Assembly (NCBI GenBank): GCA_004552725.1
Contig: SFNM01000035.1
Coordinates: forward strand, 1-17,522
DNA: 17,522 bases
Source: Bacteroidales bacterium
GTDB lineage: Bacteria > Bacteroidota > Bacteroidia > Bacteroidales > Muribaculaceae
Direction: 5' to 3'
Shown: positions 7,242 to 14,601 of the stretch, one piece after another
Numbering within the stretch: the stretch's first letter is position 1
How the letters are laid out: each line of letters begins with the position of its first letter
Notes under the pieces: generated by a model
What the model was told of the DNA's origin: nothing
The model's input: only the letters and a program-made list of their open reading frames with translations
Databases searched by the model: none
Program-made: the position numbers and the translations under genes

Positions 7242-7280
7242 ACAAACCACATTTACACTATCATTGCGAGTTTTCGCTCG

Positions 7281-7310
7281 CAAAGATAAGCAAATAATTT
7301 CAATCCCCAA
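7281..7310 (-). promoter_or_regulatory. Promoter of the patatin operon
   Basis: Minus strand: TTG (7310-7308), a 19-base spacer, then TATCTTTG (7288-7281), matching the Bacteroidetes TTTG/TAnnTTTG pattern except for the first T of the -33 box. The ATG at 7241 lies about 40 bases downstream, which also supports that start. Confidence 0.72.
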
Positions 7311-7404
7311 CATATTTCTACAATTTTTTGATTTACCAAAACATAACGCAGTGTGGTCATTTCTCATGATTTCCATGTAAAATATAGCAAAATGGCAACA
7401 AATT

Positions 7405-7435
7405 TTTGCAGTTCGCAGAAAAATTGTTAAATTTG
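7405..7435 (+). promoter_or_regulatory. Promoter of the nqr operon
   Basis: TTTG (7405-7408), 19-base spacer, TAAATTTG (7428-7435): a full match to the Bacteroidetes consensus. The nqrA ATG is 31 bases after the -7 box. The 224-base gap between the divergent patatin and nqrA genes holds these two promoters; I see no clear operator between them. Confidence 0.8.
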
Positions 7436-7465
7436 CAGTCTGAAATTACGATAATTTATTAACCG

Positions 7466-8785
7466 ATGAATCTAAGAATAAAAAAAGGACTGGATTTGCA
7501 CATTCAAGGCGCCGTGCAAGCGCCTGATGCGGTGCAAGTTGAGGCGCTCCAATGCGCCATAGTCCCCGATGACTTCCCCGGTTTCCAACCAAAGGTTTTA
7601 GTGCGCGAAGGCGATGCCATCGAAGCCGGTGCACCGTTGATGCGCGACAAGAACAGCCCATCGATTGCACTCACTTCGCCCATAAGCGGCAAAGTGACTG
7701 CCATCGTGCGCGGCGAGCGTCGCAAAGTGCTCCGTGTAGTTGTGAGCAACGACGGCAAGCACACCGAACGCACCTTCGACACCAAGCAGCCGCTGATTGA
7801 ATTGTTAGGCGCTTCGGGCTTGCTGGCCCACTTGCGCCGCCGACCCTACGACGTGATAGTGCGCCCCGAAGTGCGCCCCCGCGATATATTCGTCACCGCC
7901 ATCGACTCCGCACCCCTCTCGGCCGGTATGTACCTCCCCCATGATGCCGCCGACGCATTGGCCGCTGCCGTCAAAGCACTTCGCACTCTCACCGACGGCA
8001 AGATCTACATCAGCCATCGCGCCGATTGGCCCTTCGCACCAGTCCCCGGGGCTGAAATGGTCACCGTCGACGGTCCGCATCCCGCCGGCAACGTAGGCGT
8101 GCAAATCGCCAACATCGCCCCGGTCAACAAGGGCGAGACCGTGTGGACCATGGATGTCACCACCCTCTGGCGCATCGGCCGCCTACTGCTTACCGGCAAG
8201 GTCGACTACTCCACCTTGGTAGCCGTCACCGGCCCCGAAGTCAACGCGCCCGTGATGGTCAAAACCACCATCGGCTGCGAAATCAAAGGCATATTGGCCG
8301 GGCGACTCCCCAATGTCGACCACCACATCCGCATCATCAGCGGCAACGTACTCACCGGCGTGGCCGTCAACGAAGCCGACGGCTTCCTCCAAGCACCTTA
8401 TCGCCAAGTCACTGTCATTGCCGAAGGCGACGACAATGTGGAATTTATGGGCTGGGCTTCTATAGCGCCATCGAAAATGAGCGCCCACAAAGCGTTGCCT
8501 TTGAGATGGTTGCGCAAGTTGTTCGCACCCGATGCCCGCATCAACGGCGGGCGGCGTGCCATGATTTTCTATGGTGAATACGACCGTGTCCTCCCAATGG
8601 ACATCGTGTCGGAATACCTGCTCAAAGCCATCATCAGCCGCAACATCGACGACATGGAAGCCCTCGGAGTGTACGAAATCGCTCCCGAGGACTTCGCCCT
8701 GTGCGAATACATCGACACATCCAAGATGCCGCTGCAACAAATCGTGCGCGACGGATTGGATTATCTGCGCAAAGAACTTGAATAA
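7466..8785 (+). CDS. nqrA: Na+-translocating NADH:quinone oxidoreductase subunit A
   Basis: This 439-residue protein matches NqrA (family about 445). It begins with the characteristic RIKKGLDLHIQGAV and contains DFPGFQPKVLVREGDAIEAGAPLMRDK and, around 65, the SPISGKVTAI turn, a lipoyl/biotinyl-like hammerhead fold. It has no TM segments: NqrA is the peripheral subunit on the cytoplasmic side of the complex and is implicated in binding ubiquinone or menaquinone. It is the first gene of the six-gene operon, 20 bases before nqrB. The frame is intact and the gene order is the canonical A-F. Confidence 0.97.
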   Translation: MNLRIKKGLDLHIQGAVQAPDAVQVEALQCAIVPDDFPGFQPKVLVREGDAIEAGAPLMRDKNSPSIALTSPISGKVTAIVRGERRKVLRVVVSNDGKHTERTFDTKQPLIELLGASGLLAHLRRRPYDVIVRPEVRPRDIFVTAIDSAPLSAGMYLPHDAADALAAAVKALRTLTDGKIYISHRADWPFAPVPGAEMVTVDGPHPAGNVGVQIANIAPVNKGETVWTMDVTTLWRIGRLLLTGKVDYSTLVAVTGPEVNAPVMVKTTIGCEIKGILAGRLPNVDHHIRIISGNVLTGVAVNEADGFLQAPYRQVTVIAEGDDNVEFMGWASIAPSKMSAHKALPLRWLRKLFAPDARINGGRRAMIFYGEYDRVLPMDIVSEYLLKAIISRNIDDMEALGVYEIAPEDFALCEYIDTSKMPLQQIVRDGLDYLRKELE

Positions 8786-8805
8786 CAGTTAATTCCGAAC
8801 TCATA

Positions 8806-9987
8806 ATGAAATCATTATACAACTTACTCCAACGCGTGAAGCCCCACTTTCAGCCCGGTGGTAAACTCTCGGCATTAGGCTCGGTGTACGAAGGCTTTGA
8901 AAGTTTCCTGTTCACGCCATCAACCACCGCACCTCGCAGCGGCGCTGTCCACATCCACGACAGCCACGACTCCAAGCGAGCCATGATTATCGTGGTCCTC
9001 GCCCTGTTGCCCTGCTTCTTCTTCGGTATGTACAACACCGGCTACCAGCACTGGAAAGCAGCCGGTGCCGTCGATTTCCCCTTCTGGGAATTGATGGCCT
9101 ACGGCTTCTTGGCCGTGTTGCCACGCGTGGTTCTCACCTACGTCGTTGGTCTCGGCATCGAATTTATCGCCGCCCAAATCAAAAAAGAAGAAATCCAAGA
9201 AGGCTTCCTGGTCACCGGCCTGCTCATTCCAATGATTTGCCCCATCGAAACACCGCTGTGGATGCTCGCCGTAGCCACTGCCTTCGCCGTGATTTTCGCC
9301 AAAGAAGTGTTTGGCGGAACCGGCTATAATATATTTAATGTGGCCTTAGTGGCTCGCGCCTTCCTCTTCTTCGCCTATCCCGCCGCCATGTCGGGCGACA
9401 AAGTATTCGTATCCTCCGGCTCGGTTTGCGGCCTCGGAGCCGGAGTCGATGCCGTCACCTGCGCCACACCCCTGGGCGCAGTCGCCACCGGCACCCCCGT
9501 GAGCGACCTCTCCGCCTGGGACGCCTTCGTGGGCCTCATCCCCGGCTCGTTTGGCGAAACGTCTGTAATCTGCATCCTCATCGGTGCCGCCGTATTGCTA
9601 TTGAGCGGCATCGGCTCCTGGCGCATAATGCTCTCCGCCGTAATCGGCACCTTGGCGATGGGATGGATAGCCCACACCTTCGCCACCGACCTCTATCCCG
9701 GCTCCATGTTTACCGCCGTGGACCATCTGCTCTATGGCGGATTGGCATTTGCCATCGTGTTCATGGCCACCGACCCCGTCACCGCTTGCCATACACCCCT
9801 GGGCAAGTTGATCTACGGCTTCCTCATCGGCGTAGTTGCAGTGCTGATACGCGTCTACAACAATGGCTACCCCGAAGGAGCCATGTTGGCCGTGTTGCTG
9901 CTCAACGCCTTCGCCTCGCTAATCGATTTCTGCGTGGTGCGCGCCAACATAGCGCGCCGCCGCGCTCGTCTCACCTCTAAAAAGTAA
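8806..9987 (+). CDS. nqrB: Na+-translocating NADH:quinone oxidoreductase subunit B
   Basis: The 393-residue membrane protein of the NqrB/RnfD family has multiple TM segments (for example 57-75, 95-125, 135-165, 238-260). It carries riboflavin and covalent FMN and is part of the Na+ path. The flavinylation motif is DAVTCAT (215-221), with Thr221 as the expected FMN site; the usual Gly before Ala-Thr is Cys219 here. FGGTGYNIFN (169-178) is a conserved family stretch. FMN attachment needs the ApbE transferase, which is not in this window. It ends 5 bases before nqrC. Confidence 0.97.
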   Translation: MKSLYNLLQRVKPHFQPGGKLSALGSVYEGFESFLFTPSTTAPRSGAVHIHDSHDSKRAMIIVVLALLPCFFFGMYNTGYQHWKAAGAVDFPFWELMAYGFLAVLPRVVLTYVVGLGIEFIAAQIKKEEIQEGFLVTGLLIPMICPIETPLWMLAVATAFAVIFAKEVFGGTGYNIFNVALVARAFLFFAYPAAMSGDKVFVSSGSVCGLGAGVDAVTCATPLGAVATGTPVSDLSAWDAFVGLIPGSFGETSVICILIGAAVLLLSGIGSWRIMLSAVIGTLAMGWIAHTFATDLYPGSMFTAVDHLLYGGLAFAIVFMATDPVTACHTPLGKLIYGFLIGVVAVLIRVYNNGYPEGAMLAVLLLNAFASLIDFCVVRANIARRRARLTSKK

Positions 9988-9992
9988 GCGCC

Positions 9993-10694
9993 ATGAATAA
10001 GCAAAGCAACTCATATACAGTTATTTACATCATCATTATGGTGGTGGTGGTGGGTGTGGCGCTCGCTTACACCTCAATGGCGCTCAAAGACCGCCAAAAC
10101 GACAATGTAGCCGCCGATAAGATGCGCCAAATCTTATCGTCGCTCCGTATTGCACCCGACCAAGACGTCAAAACACAATTCGCCTCAATCATCACCGACC
10201 AATACCTGGTAAACGACCAAGGCCAACGCATCGAAGGCGATGCTTTTGCCGTGAACATGGCCAACGAAGTGAAAAAGCCCGCCCAAGAGCGCCAACTCCC
10301 GGTGTACGAGGCTCGCTTGGCCGACGGTTCGCTCAAATACATCATCCCCGTATACGGCGCCGGACTCTGGGGCCCGATTTGGGGGTACATCGCCCTCGAC
10401 GACGATGCCTCGACCATCTTCGGCGCTTTCTTCAACCACGAAGGCGAAACCCCGGGCTTGGGCGCTGAAATCACCAAACCCGCTTTCAGCGACCAATTCC
10501 AAGGTAAACACATGATGGTCGACTCAAAACTCCTCCCCGTCGAAGTGGTCAAAGCCGGTCAAAAACCTTCAACCGGCGCTGAATACGTCGACGGCATCTC
10601 CGGCGGCACCATCACCTCCAAAGGTGTGAGTGCCATGCTCGCCGACTGCTTCACCCCTTACAACGCGTTCCTCCAATCTCTTAGAAACAAATAA
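9993..10694 (+). CDS. nqrC: Na+-translocating NADH:quinone oxidoreductase subunit C
   Basis: The 233-residue protein has one N-terminal TM (about 9-28, IYIIIMVVVVGVALAY) and a periplasmic FMN domain of the NqrC/RnfG family. The covalent FMN site lies in YVDGISGGTITS (199-209... region), with Thr206 as the acceptor; the motif reads GGT where most homologues have GAT. PVYGAGLWGPIWGYIALD (120-136 region) and GETPGLGAEI are family hallmarks. It shuttles electrons from the intramembrane cluster of NqrD/E toward NqrB. Two bases separate it from nqrD. Confidence 0.96.
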   Translation: MNKQSNSYTVIYIIIMVVVVGVALAYTSMALKDRQNDNVAADKMRQILSSLRIAPDQDVKTQFASIITDQYLVNDQGQRIEGDAFAVNMANEVKKPAQERQLPVYEARLADGSLKYIIPVYGAGLWGPIWGYIALDDDASTIFGAFFNHEGETPGLGAEITKPAFSDQFQGKHMMVDSKLLPVEVVKAGQKPSTGAEYVDGISGGTITSKGVSAMLADCFTPYNAFLQSLRNK

Positions 10695-10696
10695 CT

Positions 10697-11323
10697 ATGG
10701 CCGAAAAAGTTAAAAATTCAACGGTGTTCTTCAACCCGTTCTCAAAAAACAACCCGGTGGTGGTGCAGATATTGGGCATCTGCTCCGCGCTGTCCGTCAC
10801 CGCCAAATTAGAACCGGCCATCGTTATGGGATTGTCGGTTATCGCCGTGTTGGCCTTCAGCAACGTGATTATCTCCCTGATACGCAACACTATTCCCACC
10901 TCCATACGCATCATCGTGCAATTGGTGGTAGTGGCCGGCCTAGTAATCATCGTAAGCGAGTTGCTCAAAGCATACGCTTACGATGTCAGCCTCCAATTAT
11001 CTGTGTTCATCGGACTGATTATCACCAACTGCATCCTCATGGGACGCCTCGAAGCCTTCGCCATGGCCAACCGCCCTTGGCCATCGTTTCTCGACGGCGT
11101 GGGCAACGGCGTGGGCTACACAATCATCCTGGTGATTGTGGCCTTCTTCCGCGAACTCCTCGGATGCGGCACCATTCTGGGCTTCCAAGTGGTGCCCGAC
11201 TGTGCATATCAAGCCGGATATGTCAACAACGGCTTGATGATACTCCCGCCCATGGCTCTCATCGTGGTGGCTTGCATCATCTGGGTGCACCGCTCGCTCA
11301 ACAAAGACCTTCAGGAAAAGTAA
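10697..11323 (+). CDS. nqrD: Na+-translocating NADH:quinone oxidoreductase subunit D
   Basis: The 208-residue protein is almost entirely TM helices (six expected). Cys29 (GICSALSVT) and Cys112 (TNCILMGR) are the two conserved cysteines that, with the pair in NqrE, hold the 2Fe-2S cluster in the middle of the membrane. The two half-repeats with opposite orientation are typical of NqrD/NqrE and RnfA/RnfE. An 18-base gap leads to nqrE. Confidence 0.97.
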   Translation: MAEKVKNSTVFFNPFSKNNPVVVQILGICSALSVTAKLEPAIVMGLSVIAVLAFSNVIISLIRNTIPTSIRIIVQLVVVAGLVIIVSELLKAYAYDVSLQLSVFIGLIITNCILMGRLEAFAMANRPWPSFLDGVGNGVGYTIILVIVAFFRELLGCGTILGFQVVPDCAYQAGYVNNGLMILPPMALIVVACIIWVHRSLNKDLQEK

Positions 11324-11341
11324 TCTAAATCAGACTTCACT

Positions 11342-11959
11342 ATGGAAAATCTCAATATATTCATACGGTCGATTTTCATCGACAACATGATTTTCGCCTA
11401 CTTCTTGGGCATGTGCTCTTTCCTGGCGGTCAGCAAAAATGTTAAAACCGCCTTCGGGCTCGGCATCGCCGTCACATTCATGCTGGTGGTGACTCTGCCG
11501 CTCAACTATCTGCTCAACACCTACGTGCTCCAGCCCGGTGCAATGGCTTGGCTCGGCGACGAATACGCCAACGTCGACCTCTCTTTCCTCTCGCTCATCC
11601 TTTACATCGCCGTCATTGCATCCATGACACAGTTGGTAGAAATGGCAGTGGAAAAATTCAGCCCCTCGCTCTACGCTTCCCTCGGCATCTTCTTGCCCCT
11701 GATAGCCGTCAACTGCGCCATATTGGGCGGCTCGCTGTTTATGCAACAGCGCGACTTCCCCTCGGTGTGGACTGCTGTCTGTGCCGGCGGCGGCTGGGGA
11801 CTCGGCTGGCTGCTCGCCATAGCAGCCATTGCCGCTATCCGCGAGCGCGTCACAGCCTATTCCAACGTCCCCGCCCCTCTGCGAGGCGTGGGCATCACCT
11901 TCATCATCACCGCCTTGATGGGTATCGCTTTCATGAGTTTCCTTGGTATTAAAATCTAA
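11342..11959 (+). CDS. nqrE: Na+-translocating NADH:quinone oxidoreductase subunit E
   Basis: The 205-residue multi-TM protein is a paralogue of NqrD. Cys25 (FLGMCSFLAVS) and Cys125 (AVNCAILGG) are the cluster ligands shared with NqrD. It starts MENLNIFIRSIFIDNMIFAYFLG, close to family consensus. FMQQRDF and SFLGIKI at the C-terminus also fit. It ends 6 bases before nqrF. Confidence 0.97.
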   Translation: MENLNIFIRSIFIDNMIFAYFLGMCSFLAVSKNVKTAFGLGIAVTFMLVVTLPLNYLLNTYVLQPGAMAWLGDEYANVDLSFLSLILYIAVIASMTQLVEMAVEKFSPSLYASLGIFLPLIAVNCAILGGSLFMQQRDFPSVWTAVCAGGGWGLGWLLAIAAIAAIRERVTAYSNVPAPLRGVGITFIITALMGIAFMSFLGIKI

Positions 11960-11965
11960 GCCGTT

Positions 11966-13252
11966 ATGCTGTTAAATTCTATTCTCACTTCTACTATCTT
12001 CGCCGGCGTTGGTGTATTCCTGGTCGGCACCTTGGCCTTGGTAGCAATCCTGCTCATCGCCAAGCACTTCCTGGTGCATAGCGGCAACGTCAAAATCACT
12101 GTCAACGGCGACCGAGAGGTTGAAGCCTCCTCGGGCGGCTCACTCCTATCCACCATGGCCGACAGCCGAGTATTCCTCCCCTCGGCCTGCGGCGGCAAAG
12201 GCAGTTGCGGCCAATGCCGCGTGCAAGTGCTCGACGGCGGTGGCGAAGTGCTGCCCACCGAAACCGTGCACTTCTCGCGCAAAGAAATCCAAGCCCATTG
12301 GCGCCTTGCTTGCCAAGTGAAAGTGCGCCAAGACCTCGACATCCAAGTGCCCGCATCGGCTCTCGATGTCAAAGAATGGGAGTGCACCGTCATTTCCAAC
12401 CGCAACGTTGCCACTTTCATCAAAGAATTTATAGTGCAACTGCCCCCCGGCGAGCACATGAATTTTGAACCGGGCTCTTACGCTCAAATCAAAATTCCTA
12501 CCTTCTCGATGGACTATAACAAGGACATCGACAAGGACTCCATAGGTGCCGAATACCTCCCCGCATGGGAGAAATTCGGACTCTTCGACCTCAAATGCGT
12601 CAACACCGAGGAGACCGTCCGCGCATACTCCATGGCCAACTATCCCGCCGAGGGCGACCGCATCATGCTCACCGTCCGTATTGCCACACCGCCTTTCAAA
12701 CCCAAACCCGCTGTTGGCTTCATGGACGTAAACCCCGGCATCGCTTCGTCATACATCTTCACCCTCAAGCCCGGCGATAAGGTCCTCATGAGTGGACCTT
12801 ATGGCGACTTCCATCCTATTTACGACTCCGGCAAGGAGATGATGTGGATTGGCGGTGGTGCAGGTATGGCACCACTCCGTGCCCAAATCATGCACCTCAC
12901 CCGCACACTCCACACCACCGACCGCGTTATGAACTACTTCTACGGCGCTCGCGCACTCAACGAAGTATTCTACCTCGACGACTTCCTCCAACTCCAAAAG
13001 GACTTCCCCAACTTCCATTTCCACTTGGCGTTGGACCGCCCCGACCCTGCCGCCGACGCTGCCGGGGTGAAATACACCCCCGGCTTCGTGCACCAAGTCA
13101 TCTTCGATACTTACCTCCACAATCACGATGCCCCAGAGGACATCGAGTACTACATGTGCGGTCCCGGTCCGATGAGTGCAGCCGTAAATCGTATGCTCGA
13201 TTCCCTCGGCGTCGACCCCGAAAACATCCATTACGACAACTTCGGTGGTTAA
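11966..13252 (+). CDS. nqrF: Na+-translocating NADH:quinone oxidoreductase subunit F (NADH dehydrogenase, FAD and 2Fe-2S)
   Basis: The 428-residue electron-entry subunit. One N-terminal TM (10-32) anchors it. A plant-type ferredoxin domain has ligands Cys75, Cys81, Cys84 and Cys116 (ACGGKGSCGQC and LAC). The ferredoxin-NADP reductase-like part has the FAD motif RAYSMANYP (219-227) and NADH-binding motifs GGGAGMAPLR (297-306) and CGPGPM (398-403), with the usual C-terminal aromatic near the flavin (Tyr423 in HYDNFGG). It oxidises NADH and passes electrons through FAD and the cluster to the membrane subunits. All key residues are present. It is the last gene of the operon. Confidence 0.98.
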   Translation: MLLNSILTSTIFAGVGVFLVGTLALVAILLIAKHFLVHSGNVKITVNGDREVEASSGGSLLSTMADSRVFLPSACGGKGSCGQCRVQVLDGGGEVLPTETVHFSRKEIQAHWRLACQVKVRQDLDIQVPASALDVKEWECTVISNRNVATFIKEFIVQLPPGEHMNFEPGSYAQIKIPTFSMDYNKDIDKDSIGAEYLPAWEKFGLFDLKCVNTEETVRAYSMANYPAEGDRIMLTVRIATPPFKPKPAVGFMDVNPGIASSYIFTLKPGDKVLMSGPYGDFHPIYDSGKEMMWIGGGAGMAPLRAQIMHLTRTLHTTDRVMNYFYGARALNEVFYLDDFLQLQKDFPNFHFHLALDRPDPAADAAGVKYTPGFVHQVIFDTYLHNHDAPEDIEYYMCGPGPMSAAVNRMLDSLGVDPENIHYDNFGG

Positions 13253-13280
13253 ATTTTCGCAATTTAACATTTTATAGTAT

Positions 13281-13295
13281 CCGACATTGCGTCGG
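13281..13295 (+). terminator. Weak hairpin after nqrF
   Basis: CCGAC (13281-13285) pairs with GTCGG (13291-13295) around a 5-base loop, 28 bases after the nqrF stop. The following bases are A/T-rich (TATGTAAAATTTCT) but without a T-run, so it is at best a weak terminator. No better one is visible before the next promoter. Confidence 0.35.
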
Positions 13296-13311
13296 TATGT
13301 AAAATTTCTGC

Positions 13312-13319
13312 TAACTTTG
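13312..13319 (+). promoter_or_regulatory. Promoter -7 box of the PorT-like gene, followed by a GC-rich leader hairpin
   Basis: TAACTTTG matches the Bacteroidetes -7 box. The nearest upstream TTG (13287-13289) is 22 bases away, slightly too far, so the -33 element is weak. The expected transcript start is near 13326, inside the left arm of the hairpin at 13319-13350. Confidence 0.62.
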
Positions 13320-13350
13320 TCGCGCCGTAGCGCTTTTTCTGCGGCGCGAC
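13319..13350 (+). repeat. Perfect 9-bp GC-rich inverted repeat at the transcript start
   Basis: GTCGCGCCG (13319-13327) pairs with CGGCGCGAC (13342-13350) around a 14-base loop that holds a run of five T. It touches the -7 box on one side and ends 13 bases before the ATG at 13364. It could be an operator or a leader structure; no function can be read from sequence alone. Confidence 0.6.
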
Positions 13351-13363
13351 TAATAATTGATAT

Positions 13364-13987
13364 ATGAAACGAATATTTGCTCTCATACTCGTTGCCGCGG
13401 CCATCGTGGTCGGTTCAAACTCCGCTTATGCTCAATTCCGCATCGCCGGAATTGCCGGTGCCAATATCGCTGACCTCAATTTTAAGCAAGACTTGGTCAC
13501 CGTGTCCCAAACCCTAGGATACACCGCCGGTCTTCAGGCCGAAATGATGTTTCCCGGCATCGGCTTCGGCATCGACCTCGGTCTGCTCTACAACCAACTA
13601 GGTGCTAAGGTCAACCTCGGAGAAAAGAAGATTTGGAACACACTCGGCTTCGGCGAAGAGAACGTGCGCCTGCATTACCTCCAAATCCCATTCCACCTCC
13701 GTTTTAAATGGACTCGTATGCAAGGCCTCGAAGAAAAAATCGCCCCATTCGTGTTCGGCGGCCCCGATTTCACAATACTAATGGGCCATAGCAACGCCTC
13801 CGCCTTCAAATGCGCAGGCGGAGAACTGGGCGTCACCGCCGGCCTCGGCTTCGAAATCCTACGCAATTGGCAAGTTAGCGGCTCATACACTTGGGGTATG
13901 ACTTACGCCCTTAAAACCATCTTGCTCGACGACTTCTCCGCTCGCAACCGCCAATGGACCTTCCGAGTGGCTTACTTCTTCAAATAA
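13364..13987 (+). CDS. PorT-like outer-membrane beta-barrel protein
   Basis: The 207-residue protein has a signal peptide (MKRIFALILVAAAIVVGSNSAYA, cut after Ala23) and a mature part of short alternating strands typical of an 8-stranded barrel of the PorT / OMP_b-brl_2 family: GIAGANIADLNF, TAGLQAEMMF, GFGIDLGLLYNQLGAKV, LHYLQIPFHLRFK, GGELGVTAGLGFEILRNWQVSGSYTWGM, ending in aromatic FRVAYFFK, a usual outer-membrane insertion signal. Such proteins are numerous in Bacteroidetes and most have no known role; true PorT is a T9SS component, but this one cannot be assigned to it by sequence alone. It has its own promoter, so linkage with nqr is probably accidental. Confidence 0.9.
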   Translation: MKRIFALILVAAAIVVGSNSAYAQFRIAGIAGANIADLNFKQDLVTVSQTLGYTAGLQAEMMFPGIGFGIDLGLLYNQLGAKVNLGEKKIWNTLGFGEENVRLHYLQIPFHLRFKWTRMQGLEEKIAPFVFGGPDFTILMGHSNASAFKCAGGELGVTAGLGFEILRNWQVSGSYTWGMTYALKTILLDDFSARNRQWTFRVAYFFK

Positions 13988-14013
13988 TCTTCTTCGCTAC
14001 ATACACATCACTA

Positions 14014-14039
14014 AGGGCGCTCCCTCAAAAGAGCGCCCT
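14014..14039. terminator. Hairpin between convergent genes, likely bidirectional terminator
   Basis: A perfect 9-bp GC-rich stem (14014-14022 with 14031-14039, arm AGGGCGCTC) has an 8-base loop. It lies between the stop of the barrel gene (13987) and the convergent stop at 14064. Neither side has a real T-run, so termination may be weak or Rho-assisted. Confidence 0.6.
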
Positions 14040-14063
14040 CGGTGTTGATATCAGGGTAGGGGA

Positions 14064-14597
14064 TTAGCCCTGCGTTTCCTCGGGATGCGTATACCAGCGC
14101 GAGTACATCAGATAGTTGTGCGCTATCTTTTGGTTGATTTCCTTACTTTGAGCCGGATCTACCATTTTTATGAACTTAGCCGGTGCACCACCCCACAATT
14201 CGTTCGCGCCAATCTTTGTGCGCGAAAGCACCACGGAGCCGGCGGCCACAATGGCTCCTTCGCCCACCTCGGCATCATCCATCACCACCGCGCCCATGCC
14301 CACCAAGGCATAGTCGTGGATTTTGGCTCCGTGGATGGTGACGTTGTGTCCTATCGACACATCGTCGCCTATCTCAATGGTGGATTTCTGATATAAGGTG
14401 TGCAGCACGCTGCCGTCCTGGATATTCACTCGATTGCCGATGCGGATGGAGTTCACGTCGCCACGAAGCACGGTGTTGAACCACACCGAGCACCCGTCGC
14501 CCATGACCACATCGCCGATTACTGTAGCATTTTCTGCCAAAAAGCAGTCGTTGCCTATCACGGGGTCGATGCCCCGCAGTGGTATGATTAGTGCCAT
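14064..14597 (-). CDS. Gamma-carbonic-anhydrase-like hexapeptide-repeat protein (YrdA/PaaY family)
   Basis: The 177-residue protein has a left-handed beta-helix built from hexapeptide repeats (I/V-G-x-x-x-x; for example VIGNDC, VIGDVVMGDGC, IGDDVSIGHNV). The likely metal-binding histidines are His66 (VLHT), His84 (GHN) and His89 (IHG), placed as in gamma-carbonic anhydrases, from two neighbouring subunits of a trimer. GDVNSIRIGNRVNIQDGSVLH is the signature of the YrdA/PaaY/CaiE group. Whether it hydrates CO2 or serves another role is not known for most members. It starts 4 bases after the aminopeptidase stop, so it is the last gene of the yraN operon. Confidence 0.92.
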   Translation of the reverse strand: MALIIPLRGIDPVIGNDCFLAENATVIGDVVMGDGCSVWFNTVLRGDVNSIRIGNRVNIQDGSVLHTLYQKSTIEIGDDVSIGHNVTIHGAKIHDYALVGMGAVVMDDAEVGEGAIVAAGSVVLSRTKIGANELWGGAPAKFIKMVDPAQSKEINQKIAHNYLMYSRWYTHPEETQG

Positions 14598-14601
14598 AAT
14601 A

